A stretch of DNA of 64,000 bases from Anaerolineaceae bacterium UBA1415 (lineage in GTDB: Bacteria; Chloroflexota; Anaerolineae; Anaerolineales; Anaerolineaceae): contig DBPR01000011.1 of the NCBI GenBank assembly GCA_002305635.1, positions 7,000 through 70,999 on the forward strand, read 5' to 3'. The first letter of the stretch is position 1; each line of letters opens with the position of its first letter. The position numbers and the translations under genes are program-made. Shown here one piece after another: positions 19,439 through 27,802 of the stretch. Below the pieces are notes generated by a model. That model was not told the DNA's origin and did no database searches. It saw only the letters and a list, made by a program, of their open reading frames with translations.

Positions 19439-19475
19439 GAAGCTGTCGTTTTTCAGACAGCCTCTTTTTATTGTT
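19439..19475. terminator. Terminator between the convergent thi operon and the downstream minus-strand gene
   Basis: GAAGCTGTC and GACAGCCTC pair with one mismatch around an 8-base loop and are followed by TTTTTATT. The A-rich stretch before the stem lets it also work for the minus-strand gene that ends at 19486. Confidence 0.75.
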
Positions 19476-19485
19476 CAGGAAATTC

Positions 19486-20043
19486 TTAAACAAAGAGCCT
19501 TAACGCGTCCAGCAGTTGATAGCTCCACTGAATTTCGTATTTTCCGCTGGCGACCAGCGCCCAGATCACACCAATGACTACGATGACACAAAGGCACAAG
19601 ACCAGGATGATGATCAGGGCGATCGTCCAGCCGCTCTTTTTCTTCTCGGCTGGCGGCTGATACGCCGCAGCAGGAGGCGCATAGGACGGCGCAGGAGTGG
19701 TATAGGACGGTGCTGCAGTGTATGCTGGCGCTGTCGGATTGACAGTCGTGTAGGGATCCCGTTCTTCCTTGACGGGGTCATATACCGGAACCGTTGTGTA
19801 GGCTGGTGGGGTCGGGGGAGAGGGAGGCGTTGGAGGAGTCTGGGGAACAGAATAGCTGTTCACATTGTCCTGAACCAGCGCGTAGGGCTCAGGAGCCACA
19901 GGCGCGGGTTCGCCGAAATTGCTGGCATAGGGCTGTGGAGGGACAGGCTGTGCCGGAGGAATAGGCTGTTGGGGTGGAATGGGCGCCTGGCTCGGAACTT
20001 CATTCCATCCACCGTTTGAATTTTGATAATTTTGATCACTCAT
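19486..20043 (-). CDS. Proline-rich protein with C-terminal membrane anchor
   Basis: The 185-residue product has a long N-terminal region of Pro, Ala, Tyr, Thr and Gln repeats (QPIPPAQPVPPQP, TPPTPPSPPTPP), a short basic patch (EKKKSG) and one C-terminal hydrophobic helix rich in Ile, Leu, Val and Cys. The ATG at 20041-20043 is used because AAAGGA lies upstream of it; an earlier TTG would sit on the ribosome-binding site itself. No catalytic domain is seen. It is followed in the same direction (upstream) by DUF4190 and DUF4126 membrane proteins. The build resembles the partial protein at 1-236. Confidence 0.65.
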   Translation of the reverse strand: MSDQNYQNSNGGWNEVPSQAPIPPQQPIPPAQPVPPQPYASNFGEPAPVAPEPYALVQDNVNSYSVPQTPPTPPSPPTPPAYTTVPVYDPVKEERDPYTTVNPTAPAYTAAPSYTTPAPSYAPPAAAYQPPAEKKKSGWTIALIIILVLCLCVIVVIGVIWALVASGKYEIQWSYQLLDALRLFV

Positions 20044-20057
20044 TAGATAATTTCCTT

Positions 20058-20402
20058 TCAATGATTAGGAATTTGCTGGAGCCAGTTCGCAAACGGCCCG
20101 GTCAATAAAATACTACCACCAATTAGCCCAACGATAGTCAATACCGTTAGGCAAAAAGTCAAAACGCTAAAGGCAACGCCCAGCCAACCCAGGATGACGC
20201 CAGCTTTGGCGAGACCATCTCCTTCAACACTGCCGTTGCTCTTTTTTATCTCGTCTTTGGCAATATAACCGCTGATCAACGCGGCAATCGCGCCAAAAAA
20301 GGGCAGAACAATAAAATTAGCGATCCCACTGATCAGGCTGATCACAGCCCAGACCGAGGTGCGCGCTTCTTCTTTTACGGTAAACACTCTGTTTTCTGTC
20401 AT
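20058..20402 (-). CDS. DUF4190-family small membrane protein
   Basis: A 114-residue protein with two or three hydrophobic segments. The stretch SLISGIANFI...GAIAALISGYIAKDEI...GDGLAKAGVILGWLG matches the DUF4190 pattern: glycine-rich membrane helices separated by a short charged loop. Function unknown; relatives often sit beside Pro-rich anchored proteins, as here. GAGAGGA lies 5 bases before the ATG. The gene lies between the Pro-rich protein gene and the DUF4126 gene on the same strand with short gaps, so one transcript is likely. Confidence 0.75.
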   Translation of the reverse strand: MTENRVFTVKEEARTSVWAVISLISGIANFIVLPFFGAIAALISGYIAKDEIKKSNGSVEGDGLAKAGVILGWLGVAFSVLTFCLTVLTIVGLIGGSILLTGPFANWLQQIPNH

Positions 20403-20426
20403 TTTTTCCTCTCTTTATTCTTAGGC

Positions 20427-21014
20427 TCAAGCCTCACCGGCGATCGTTTCCGGCTTTTTAGGCTTTAGTTTCTTTATCAAATGAATGATCCACCAAACGA
20501 GCAAGACCATCAGGATCGCCATCAGGACCGGTAAAACAACCGACAAGACAGAGATGATCGTTACCAAAATGTCTTCGATCGTGCTCACGACAGGCGTCCC
20601 AACCCCGGCGGTGCTCGCCTCGATCACCGGCCGCGCCACAAAGGATTTGGCCACGTGTACCGATCCTGCCACCAGCAAACCACAGATCATTGACAAGACC
20701 GGGTTGATCTCAGTGATCGATTTAGCGCTGGTCGCGAATAAGATCGCCCCGGCCACTGGACGGATAAGGGTTTGGATCACGTCGTTGACCTGATCGACCG
20801 CCGGAACCTTATCGGCAACCATCTCGACGATGCCAAGCACCGCCAGCACCCCGATCACCCACCAGCTTTCCAGGGCCTGCCAGGAATCTGACAGCTCGAT
20901 CAGATTGGTAAACTTCGCCAGAAGCGAAACAACGAGGAGCGGAATATAGGCGTTCAGACCGGCCGAAGCCGAAAGACCAAACGCGCCAAGCACTCCTCCA
21001 ATAATTTCTGCCAT
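20427..21014 (-). CDS. DUF4126-family membrane protein
   Basis: The 195-residue protein starts MAEIIGGVLGAFGLSASAGLNAYIPLLV, the typical opening of DUF4126 proteins, and has four or more hydrophobic helices, ending in a basic tail (KKLKPKKPE). I choose the ATG at 21012-21014 because GGAGG lies just upstream; the frame stays open for 53 more codons but those have no start support. The role is unknown. It is the first gene of a three-gene minus-strand set. Confidence 0.78.
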   Translation of the reverse strand: MAEIIGGVLGAFGLSASAGLNAYIPLLVVSLLAKFTNLIELSDSWQALESWWVIGVLAVLGIVEMVADKVPAVDQVNDVIQTLIRPVAGAILFATSAKSITEINPVLSMICGLLVAGSVHVAKSFVARPVIEASTAGVGTPVVSTIEDILVTIISVLSVVLPVLMAILMVLLVWWIIHLIKKLKPKKPETIAGEA

Positions 21015-21113
21015 AATCAAACCTCCGGTTGGGTGAACCACTTCCCAACTAAAAATAATTATAGTCAAATTTAGGAATATCAACCTTAGATAATATAAGG
21101 ATGTAAGTACCTT

Positions 21114-21608
21114 GTAGGCCGGACATCGTGCCCTTTGGGTATTGAGCAGCCTGCCCTTGGGTGCATTTCTCAAGGGTTCAATCCGGCTTGCGCAGCCATC
21201 TTTTATTGCCTCTGCCCTTCAGGGTATTGTGGAGCTGGTGTAGATGTAGGCCGGATTGCGTTGTTCAATCCGGCTTGCGAAGCCATCTTTATTCACATGT
21301 GCCCTTCAGGGTATTGCGGAGTTGGTGTAGGCCGGATTGTGATGTTCAATCCGGCTTGCGCAGCCATCTTTTGTTCGCCTCTGCCCATCAGAGTATTGTG
21401 GAGTTGGTGTAGGCCGGATTGCGATGTTCAATCCGGCTTGCGCAGCCATCTTACATTCGTTTCTGCCCATCAGAGTATTGTGGAGTTGGTGTAGGCCGGA
21501 TTGTGATGTTCAATCCGGCTTGCGAAGCCATCTTTATTCACATGTGCCCTTCAGGGTATTACGTAGTAGCTTGTAGGTCGGGTTGCGCTTGTCAACCCGA
21601 CATAATAG
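21114..21608 (+). repeat. Tandem array of REP-like units, period 81-82 bp
   Basis: Starts of the GTAGG foot fall at 21114, 21246, 21327, 21409, 21491 and 21573. A partial unit also lies near 21170. Each main unit reads GTAGGCCGGATTG, a short variable loop, CAATCCGGCTTGCG, then AGCCATCTT, then TGCCCNTCAGNGTATTG and GGAGTTGGT before the next foot. GCCGGATTG and CAATCCGGC form a perfect 9-bp stem. The last unit is divergent (GTAGGTCGGGTTG / CAACCCGAC). The foot and stem closely resemble the Y-type REP of E. coli, which also begins GTAGGCCGGAT. The open frames across the array are repeat artefacts. Confidence 0.85.
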
Positions 21609-21699
21609 CTAGACATCGTGCCTTAAGGGTATTACGATCATCTTTCTCGAAGTTCAAGCCAGGCAATCACATTACACAACAACAGCATAAATCCAGTAC

Positions 21700-21865
21700 C
21701 CACGCCGCCTCATCCACCACTACGTGGTCCCCCTTCCCCTAAAGTAGAAGGCTTAAAGCACAGCCAATATTAGCTTGCGCTCCTGTTCCTTTTGGAGGTT
21801 CAATCCGATGACATCGGATCGACTCTCTCATGCCGGATTCTCTCGGAATCCGGCCTACATCTCAA
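21700..21865. repeat. Single REP-like palindrome (minus orientation) and a CTCATCC-type repeat
   Basis: GCCGGATTC-TCTC-GGAATCCGGC-CTAC at 21832-21858 is the same GTAG-footed hairpin read on the minus strand. Near 21803 TCCGATGACATCGGA is another short palindrome. Around 21712, CTCATCCACCACTACGTGGTCCCCCTTCCCC is split by a GTGG/CCAC stem and belongs to a second repeat family also found near 33516, 41790 and 47650. No gene is seen between 21015 and 21871. Confidence 0.65.
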
Positions 21866-21871
21866 ATACCG

Positions 21872-22702
21872 CTAAAATCCAAGGCCCTGCCAGGTGCCCG
21901 TTAGCCAAAATCTCAACAAACTGGTCACCAGAATCTGTGCCATTGCCACGTTCATGCCCAGCAACACCGGCACGCGCATCTGCTGCCAGTTCACCTGCTT
22001 ATTGCTGCGCTTCAGGAGCATCAAAGCCAAAACTGTATGCACCGCCCCCAGCAGGAACAGCACGCTCAGACCCGACAGCAGCATCGCTGGCAAAAGCACC
22101 ACCGCCACCTGGCTATATAACCCCCAAACCATCAAGCCAAGCACGAGGACCAGAACAAAGAATGACCACCACTTCTCAAAAAAGCTTTCGTTGATCCAAT
22201 CCGCCCAGGCGGTCTGGTTGAAAAGCGGCGTCAGGATCGCCCCGACCCTCAATCCGACCCCCGTGCCGGTGATCAGGCGGAGAAGGTTTGTTGGTTGATA
22301 GCCGTGGCTGAAAGCGGGGAAGAAATGCAGAAAAGAATTCAGGCCGTCCAGCCCAAACCACAAAAACAACAAGCCAAGGATCACCATCACCCAGGTGGGA
22401 GGGAACTTGCCTCTGCGCCCCATCCGCGCCTGAAAAGCCACGCTCAGCACACCGCCCAGATACATGCCGGTGCAGCGCGCGCACAATGGCGACTGCATGT
22501 CATGATAAAAGAAACTGCGCGCCTCGATCTGATGGCAGACCGCGTAACCCAACAGGCGGATCTTCTCCCACCACCCGGCGGGCGTCACCCCCAGCCAGAT
22601 TCCGAGCAGGACCAGCAGGCTGGCCGTCAGCCCGATTGTCCAGGCTCGCTCTTTTTTTGCCTCATCAACAGGCATATTATCGATTGGAGCGCTCTCCCGC
22701 AA
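21872..22702 (-). CDS. DUF2085-family integral membrane protein
   Basis: The 276-residue protein has about six hydrophobic helices. It carries the DUF2085 signature: CHQIEARSFFYHDMQSPLC followed by ARCTGMYLGG, with a Cys-His-Gln and a paired CxRCTG that suggest metal or cofactor binding. The molecular role of the family is not known. It starts 3 bases after the stop of the upstream aldo/keto reductase gene, so the two are probably co-transcribed. A redox link between the two is possible but speculative. Confidence 0.8.
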   Translation of the reverse strand: MRESAPIDNMPVDEAKKERAWTIGLTASLLVLLGIWLGVTPAGWWEKIRLLGYAVCHQIEARSFFYHDMQSPLCARCTGMYLGGVLSVAFQARMGRRGKFPPTWVMVILGLLFLWFGLDGLNSFLHFFPAFSHGYQPTNLLRLITGTGVGLRVGAILTPLFNQTAWADWINESFFEKWWSFFVLVLVLGLMVWGLYSQVAVVLLPAMLLSGLSVLFLLGAVHTVLALMLLKRSNKQVNWQQMRVPVLLGMNVAMAQILVTSLLRFWLTGTWQGLGF

Positions 22703-22705
22703 GGC

Positions 22706-23851
22706 CTAACCCTCGCTCAGGGATGCGTGCGCGTGCTTGAGATACTCAATGATCGTAAGCGCCTGTGGGCAAAGCCCCTCACAGGCCCCACATTCCACGC
22801 AGTTATCCGCGCGGCTTTCTTGCGGGATTTCGTTCTGATAGCGCCGCTTGCCCCGTTCCGGATTGTCATACATGACAGAATTGTTATAGATCTCAAAGAT
22901 TTGCGGGATCTGCACCCCATTCGGACAAGGCAGGCAGTACTCGCAGTGCGTACACGCCACCGGAGCCAAACCCTTCCAGGCTTGCTGAACGTCTTTCATG
23001 ACCTGACATTGCTCCGCGCACAAGCTGTTCACGCCCGAACGTCCGGCACTGGTCAAATTCTCTTTGACATGCTCCATCGTTGACATGCCCGAGAGCACCA
23101 CACTGACCTCGGGTTGATTCCAGAGCCACTGCAAACCCCATTCCGCCGGCTTCCAGGCCACATCCGACCTATCCCAGACAGCTTTGACCGGGGCCGGAGG
23201 GGTTTCCTTGGCCAGACTGCCGCCTCTGAGCGGCTCCATGATCACAACGCCCAGACCGCGCTCAGCCGCCATTTTCAGACCGCGTTGACCCGCCTGAAAT
23301 TCGACATCCATGTAGTTGTATTGGATCTGGCAAAAACTCCAGTGATCATATCCATTCAATATCTGCTCAAAAACTGAAAGATCGTCATGGAAGGAGAATC
23401 CCAGCTTGCGGATGCGGCCGTCCGCCAGCTGTTTTTCCGCCCAATCGAAGACCTTGAGTTTCACATAATTGTCCCAGTAAGCCTGATTGAGCGTATGCAA
23501 AAGGTAAAAATCGATATGATCGGTCTGCAGGCGTTCCAGCTGCTTGAAGAAGTAATAGTCAAAATCCTCGCGCTTCCCGATCAGCCAGGAAGGCATTTTG
23601 GTCGCCAGCGCCACGCGTTCCCGGTAGCCGTCCTGCAGGATCCGCCCGACGATGGGCTCGCCTTCGCCCTGGTGGTAAGACCAGGCGGTATCGACATAGT
23701 TGACGCCCTGGTCGATGGCGTAACGAACCATGCGTTTGGCTTCTTCTTCATCGACTTTTCTATCATCGCCCGGCAGCAGCGGCAAACGCATACAACCAAA
23801 GCCCAAAGCTGAGGGCTCATAACCCGTACTCCCAAACTTTCTATATTGCAT
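22706..23851 (-). CDS. Aldo/keto reductase with C-terminal 4Fe-4S motifs
   Basis: The 381-residue protein has an AKR barrel (about 1-280): FGCMRLPLL, the catalytic-type DTAWSYHQGEGE, ATKMP and LLHTLN, supplying Asp, Tyr, Lys and His. The C-terminal 100 residues carry two cysteine clusters, CTHCEYCLPCPNG and CVECGACEGLCPQ, as in ferredoxin-like AKRs of anaerobes. It likely reduces an aldehyde or ketone using NAD(P)H, possibly exchanging electrons through the cluster. The substrate is unknown. The DUF2085 gene follows after 3 bases. Confidence 0.88.
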   Translation of the reverse strand: MQYRKFGSTGYEPSALGFGCMRLPLLPGDDRKVDEEEAKRMVRYAIDQGVNYVDTAWSYHQGEGEPIVGRILQDGYRERVALATKMPSWLIGKREDFDYYFFKQLERLQTDHIDFYLLHTLNQAYWDNYVKLKVFDWAEKQLADGRIRKLGFSFHDDLSVFEQILNGYDHWSFCQIQYNYMDVEFQAGQRGLKMAAERGLGVVIMEPLRGGSLAKETPPAPVKAVWDRSDVAWKPAEWGLQWLWNQPEVSVVLSGMSTMEHVKENLTSAGRSGVNSLCAEQCQVMKDVQQAWKGLAPVACTHCEYCLPCPNGVQIPQIFEIYNNSVMYDNPERGKRRYQNEIPQESRADNCVECGACEGLCPQALTIIEYLKHAHASLSEG

Positions 23852-24483
23852 GATCTTCTCCCTTCATGAAACCATCTGAAACAATTATTCCAACAAACCT
23901 TACATCTATATTTTACCCGCACTTATCCTGACAAAACGAAATCAGCCCCGCAAACGCCCTAATGTGATCGGGAATTCTGTCTTTCATAAAGAGGTACTTA
24001 CCTGCCCTTGGGAACCTTCCTCATGGCTTGGCTTTTATGCTTTTATGCTTTTATGCTTAAATTTGCGTACCCCCCATGCTTTTTAAATATCACAAGTCAG
24101 TTTTTTGCAAATTCTATTTTGTGTTTATTTCGGAGATGGTTTATTGCCTTGCTTATGGTCGGATGTGGTCAAGCCCCATCCGTACATTGATTGACAGAAT
24201 GTTCGTTTCGTCTGCCTCCTCGCGCGTAAAGCCCCTCCAGGTGCCATCTATTCCAAATCAGAAAATTACCCTCCTCACCTGTTCCATTAAGGTTGGTTTT
24301 ACCCTCTGGGGTACGCAAAAAAGGGGGTAAAAACGCACAAACTCTCTGTGCTTCACAACATTTAATCAGCATGTGTCCAATATTCATCCTTTTCGACCCT
24401 ATGATTCCTGCCAGAAAGGGTGTATAATGCTTTTTTGCGCGCAAACGCGCGATGGTTGTTACCTGGAAAGGAGGTGAATAGCA
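23852..24483. other. Intergenic region upstream of rpsU
   Basis: No convincing gene. It has three tandem copies of an 8-base unit (TTTTATGC) near 24034-24058. A hairpin near 24168-24184 (CGGATGTGG...CCCCATCCG) followed by TACATTGATTGACAG belongs to the CCCCRTCCGTACA repeat family. Just before rpsU lies a TATAAT at 24423-24428, the likely -10 of rpsU-infA, and AAAGGAGGTGA (24467-24477). Open frames on both strands here lack ribosome-binding sites. Confidence 0.55.
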
Positions 24484-24672
24484 ATGACAAGTGTAACTTT
24501 GAGACCAAATGAATCGCAGGATTCCCTGCTCAAACGCTTTCGCAAGAAGGTGGTAAAGAGTGGTGTGCTCTCCAATGTGCGGCGTAAACGCTGGTTCGTT
24601 TCCAAGAGCGAACAACGACGCATGGATGAAAAGAAGGCTGTTCGACGTACTTTCCGGAAGCCCTTCAATTAG
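24484..24672 (+). CDS. rpsU: 30S ribosomal protein S21
   Basis: A basic 62-residue protein with the S21 pattern: RPNESQDSLLKRFRKKVVKSGVLSNVRRKRWF, then an Arg/Lys-rich tail. S21 binds the small subunit near the anti-Shine-Dalgarno end of 16S rRNA. A strong AAAGGAGGTGA lies 6 bases before the ATG and a TATAAT box is about 55 bases upstream. infA follows 21 bases later, so the two translation genes form an operon. Confidence 0.9.
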   Translation: MTSVTLRPNESQDSLLKRFRKKVVKSGVLSNVRRKRWFVSKSEQRRMDEKKAVRRTFRKPFN

Positions 24673-24693
24673 CAGCCAGGTTAGTGAGGTTTT

Positions 24694-24945
24694 ATGGCTA
24701 AAGAAGAAGAGAAAATTACTGTAGACGGTACGATTATCGAAGCGCTGCCCGGAACACAATTCCGCGTCAGGCTTGATAACGGGCATGAGGTTATTGCCTA
24801 TCTGTCCGGTCGAATGCGTCGATATTACATCCGCATTCTGCTGGGAGACGCCGTGCGGGTCGAAATGTCTCCTTATGACCTCGACCGCGGGCGTATTGTT
24901 TACCGCGCCCGCAGACCACGAACTTCTGACCTGGATATCGATTAA
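24694..24945 (+). CDS. infA: Translation initiation factor IF-1
   Basis: An 83-residue single-OB-fold protein: KITVDGTIIEALPGTQFRVRLDNGHEVIAYLSGRMRRYYIRILLGDAVRVEMSPYDL, a clear IF-1 sequence. It blocks the A site of the 30S subunit during initiation. The tail ends in RRPRTSDLDID, slightly longer than usual. It is co-transcribed with rpsU and followed by a strong terminator, away from the large ribosomal protein operon where infA often sits. Confidence 0.95.
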   Translation: MAKEEEKITVDGTIIEALPGTQFRVRLDNGHEVIAYLSGRMRRYYIRILLGDAVRVEMSPYDLDRGRIVYRARRPRTSDLDID

Positions 24946-24957
24946 TTGAACCAGATG

Positions 24958-24986
24958 CCAGCTCCACCCGGAGCTGGTTTTTTTTT
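24958..24986 (+). terminator. Rho-independent terminator of rpsU-infA
   Basis: CCAGCTCC-ACCC-GGAGCTGG forms a perfect 8-bp stem and is followed by nine T. Confidence 0.92.
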
Positions 24987-25013
24987 ATCCACTTTGGGTT
25001 AAAATAGCAATCT

Positions 25014-25979
25014 ATGAGCAACCCATTCCCCAAGCCGCCCGGTTCCATCCGTGGATTCGATCCTGTCAGGGATACCGATGTGGTTGTCGACCTCATCGCG
25101 GATAGTTTCACCATCCAGAATGACTCGGAAGGCATGCGCATGCTCAACCAAATGCGCGATCATGCCCGCTGCGCCCGTGATGGATCGTGGCAAACGCCAA
25201 ACCGGAGCGATCACCCCGGCTATGTCTGGATCATCGACGGGCAGATTGTCGGGAATATTTCCATCATTTCATTTCTTGAAGGGCTGCGCCACATCGCCCT
25301 GATCGCCAATGTTGCCGTCAGGCCCGAATTTCGCGGGCTGGGGATCGCCAGCGCCCTCACCCAACAGGCGCTGCGTTATACCAAAGCAACACGAGCCTGG
25401 CAGGTCTGGCTGCAGGTCAATGAGGACAATCAGCCTGCCCAAAAAATGTACGAAAAACTGGGCTTTGACCTCATCCGCAAGGTTAACACCTGGGCCATCG
25501 ATAATGGAATCGCTAACCTGCCCGATTATTTTGAATCCCCAACAGGCGCTCAGATTCTGCCACGTAAATTCTGGGAATGGGGAAAACACAAACAGTGGTT
25601 GCGGGAATGCTATCCGCCGGACACTCGCTGGTACGCGACTGTCAACTTTTCCGCCTTCTCGCCGACTTACCCGGGGTTCCTAAATTGGGATGATCCCAGC
25701 CGGCTGCGCCATTACTCCCTGCGTCAAAATGGGAATCTGACCGGCATCCTCACCTGGCAGCAAGGCCTGCCGCGCACAGACTACCTCTGGCTGGCGCTGC
25801 TGGAAAGCCCGCTCGAAAACGAGCAGGCCTACCTACTGCTGGCTCATTTTTTACAGAACGAGTGGCAGCAGCGTGCAGTCAAAATAGAATATCCCGAAAA
25901 CCGCGCCGAAGAAACTTTTTTGAAGCTGGGCTTCAAACACACCCGCAAATTGAACTGGATGAAATACAGGGATGCTTAG
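25014..25979 (+). CDS. GNAT-family N-acetyltransferase
   Basis: The 321-residue protein has one clear GNAT domain (about 20-165) with the acetyl-CoA loop VAVRPEFRGLGIASALTQQAL and the NQPAQKMYEKLGF motif at its end. The second half (about 170-321) looks like a degenerate second GNAT-like domain, ending in AEETFLKLGFKHTRKLNWM. The substrate is unknown. No Shine-Dalgarno sequence is present; a TAAAAT -10 box (25000-25005) ends 8 bases before the ATG, so the mRNA is probably leaderless. It has its own terminator. Confidence 0.82.
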   Translation: MSNPFPKPPGSIRGFDPVRDTDVVVDLIADSFTIQNDSEGMRMLNQMRDHARCARDGSWQTPNRSDHPGYVWIIDGQIVGNISIISFLEGLRHIALIANVAVRPEFRGLGIASALTQQALRYTKATRAWQVWLQVNEDNQPAQKMYEKLGFDLIRKVNTWAIDNGIANLPDYFESPTGAQILPRKFWEWGKHKQWLRECYPPDTRWYATVNFSAFSPTYPGFLNWDDPSRLRHYSLRQNGNLTGILTWQQGLPRTDYLWLALLESPLENEQAYLLLAHFLQNEWQQRAVKIEYPENRAEETFLKLGFKHTRKLNWMKYRDA

Positions 25980-26009
25980 GTGCTGAGACCTATCGATACT
26001 GTATTAAAA

Positions 26010-26040
26010 CAAACAGCCTGTAAAAACACAGGCTGTTTGT
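26010..26040. terminator. Bidirectional hairpin terminator
   Basis: ACAAACAGCCTGT and ACAGGCTGTTTGT pair perfectly around a six-base loop. It lies between the plus-strand acetyltransferase gene and the minus-strand gene ending at 26059. Confidence 0.75.
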
Positions 26041-26058
26041 CATAATTACTTACCGGAT

Positions 26059-26247
26059 CTAAAGTTCTTCGTCAACAATGATCTCGGTCAGCTTGAGAAA
26101 CTCCTGCCATTCTTCGGTAAAGAAATGCAAGGTCACGTTGTTCAGTTCCAGATGATAAGTTGTTTCGCCATCCGGTTCTTCAGCCTTCCAGGCCAAATAA
26201 TTTTCAGTTTCTGCAATTGTAGTGGTGATAGGTTCTTGATCTTCCAT
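26059..26247 (-). CDS. Small acidic protein of unknown function (62 aa)
   Basis: I do not recognise this protein. It is acidic, with a C-terminal part AWKAEEPDGETTYHLELNNVTLHFFTEEWQEFL that looks like a short beta-sheet domain followed by a helix. The ATG at 26245-26247 is chosen because GGAGGA lies 4 bases upstream; an in-frame ATG four codons earlier has no ribosome-binding site. It is a lone minus-strand gene ending at a shared terminator. Confidence 0.55.
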   Translation of the reverse strand: MEDQEPITTTIAETENYLAWKAEEPDGETTYHLELNNVTLHFFTEEWQEFLKLTEIIVDEEL

Positions 26248-26306
26248 GGGTTCCTCCATAATTATTGCTTTGATTATCCCACGCCCTTGGTCAGGATGCA
26301 AGACGA

Positions 26307-26352
26307 ATCAGAAATTCCGATCCTTATCAATCAGAAATTCCGATCCTTATCA
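26307..26352. repeat. Perfect 23-bp tandem duplication at a gene end
   Basis: ATCAGAAATTCCGATCC plus TTATCA occurs twice, head to tail (26307-26329 and 26330-26352). The inner copy contains the last codons and stop of the minus-strand AI-2E family gene; the outer copy is its duplicate in the 3' untranslated region. Confidence 0.85.
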
Positions 26353-27692
26353 GGCGGATAAAAACGTGCAAATGTCTTCCTGAACCAGGCCCGAATGCTT
26401 TTAAGTGGCTTTTCGAATCGGGGCGCGATCTTATCCCAAACCTTTCGCAGGCCTTTCAGCAATGCCGGTTCTTCTGGCTTTTGGTAATACTGAATTTCAG
26501 CCCATGGATCCTGATCGAAAAGTTTCCGCGTGCTGTAACGTAAAAGCAATTTGAGCGTAGCAAATGCCGGAGCTGCCAAAATGACACCAAGAATGCCCAG
26601 GATCTGAGCTCCAACCAAAGCCGAGATCATGATGGCAGCCGGATGCACTTCCAGCGATTGCCCCATGACCTTGGGCATGAGCATCTGATCAAGCATCAGA
26701 TCGATCACCAAAGCCACTCCAAGAATAAGAATGGCATAGACAATTTTAGTCATGCCAAAGGGCGTTGGGTCCTGCAACAAGGCGCCGACAAAAAAACCTA
26801 TCCAACCGATCGCCGCGCCGAGGTAAGGGATAAAACGACCCAGCCCAGCGATAATTGCCAGAATAAAGAAGTAAGGCAGCCCCATAATGCCCAGAAAGAT
26901 TGAATAAATGATGATCGCAATCGTAACAACGGTAAACTCACCGCGAATAAAAGCATTGAAGATTTTGGAAATTTCCTGGCCTAAACGCCGAAAATCCTTT
27001 TCGTAGCCCGGAATGCTAAAGTTGAAGATCTTGCGCTTTGCGCCTTCTGATTCAGAGATAAGGAAAAAAGAGACCATGAAGGTGATTCCAATGTTGAACA
27101 AAAAACCACCAACCTTGCCGACGACCGTGGTGGCAACATTGCCAGCCTGGCTGGCGATGGGCTGCAAAGAACTTGAGATCAATTCACCAAGCGATTCAAA
27201 ATCCAGATTTGGGGTTGTAAACTGGAACGGCCCCAGCACGATCTTCTGCTGAGACCACTTTTCGAGGAAAGCAGTGATATTGTCTACATTGTTGATGATC
27301 GTTTGAAATAGCGATTGAACCTGATTTGCCAACTGAGCACCGCCAGCAACGATCCCCCAAATTATCAAACTGGCGAAAAACAGGTAAACGATCACAACTG
27401 ATAATCGCCAATTGATACGCGCCTTTTTATGAAGAAAGTTACAGATCGGATGCAATAAGAACGCTATCAGGAAGGCTGTGAGTAAAAGGATAAAGTATTG
27501 TTTGAATCCGATAACCAAAGCCAGCGCACCCACTACAAGCAGAAGACCAACGATCAGCTTTGTGGCCCATCCCCAGGGTGGCGAATCGTTTTTTCGCCGC
27601 TTGCTTTTCTGCCCAACTTTTTCTTCATTCAGGGCTGGGTTCGACTCGTTGTTTAAATGAGTTTGATTGCTTTCCACTTTACTGTTTTCCAT
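26331..27692 (-). CDS. AI-2E family transporter (PerM/UPF0118)
   Basis: The 453-residue protein has a hydrophilic N-terminus, then about eight hydrophobic helices in the AI-2E exporter pattern. Conserved blocks include LPYFFILAIIAGLGRFIPYLGAAIGWI and LMPKVMGQSLEVHPAAIMISALVGAQILGILGVILAAP. Members export autoinducer-2, sodium/protons or other small solutes, and the substrate here cannot be told. The last 50 residues are basic. There is no Shine-Dalgarno sequence; on the minus strand TAAAAT (27699-27704) ends 6 bases before the ATG, pointing to a leaderless mRNA. Confidence 0.88.
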   Translation of the reverse strand: MENSKVESNQTHLNNESNPALNEEKVGQKSKRRKNDSPPWGWATKLIVGLLLVVGALALVIGFKQYFILLLTAFLIAFLLHPICNFLHKKARINWRLSVVIVYLFFASLIIWGIVAGGAQLANQVQSLFQTIINNVDNITAFLEKWSQQKIVLGPFQFTTPNLDFESLGELISSSLQPIASQAGNVATTVVGKVGGFLFNIGITFMVSFFLISESEGAKRKIFNFSIPGYEKDFRRLGQEISKIFNAFIRGEFTVVTIAIIIYSIFLGIMGLPYFFILAIIAGLGRFIPYLGAAIGWIGFFVGALLQDPTPFGMTKIVYAILILGVALVIDLMLDQMLMPKVMGQSLEVHPAAIMISALVGAQILGILGVILAAPAFATLKLLLRYSTRKLFDQDPWAEIQYYQKPEEPALLKGLRKVWDKIAPRFEKPLKSIRAWFRKTFARFYPPDKDRNF

Positions 27693-27802
27693 AAGCTTAT
27701 TTTAATCGCTTTTTCGGATTCCAAACAATAGCTTGTCAATATCCGGCAGTGGTTCATCGATAATAGCAAAAATGCTGCAAATTAGCCTTGGAAAACAAGA
27801 AA

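Noticed and set aside
21114..21608. Possible CRISPR array
   Set aside because: The period is 81-82 bp, with nearly the same sequence over the whole unit. There are no unique spacers, and no cas genes are in the window.
21135..21742. Open frames with repeated Cys-rich peptides (e.g. FNPAC, CPSGYCG) in three frames
   Set aside because: They are translations of the 82-bp REP array. The frames shift with the repeat, there is no ribosome-binding site, and the hairpins explain the sequence.
24008..24190. 60-residue hydrophobic plus-strand frame before rpsU
   Set aside because: It spans the TTTTATGC tandem repeats and a palindromic repeat, and has no ribosome-binding site.
24169..24786. 205-residue minus-strand open frame
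   Set aside because: It runs antisense through rpsU and into infA, has no start signals and looks like no known protein.
27630..27645. GGGTTCGACTC-like T-loop suggesting a tRNA
   Set aside because: It lies inside the AI-2E transporter gene, and no acceptor or anticodon stems can be formed around it.
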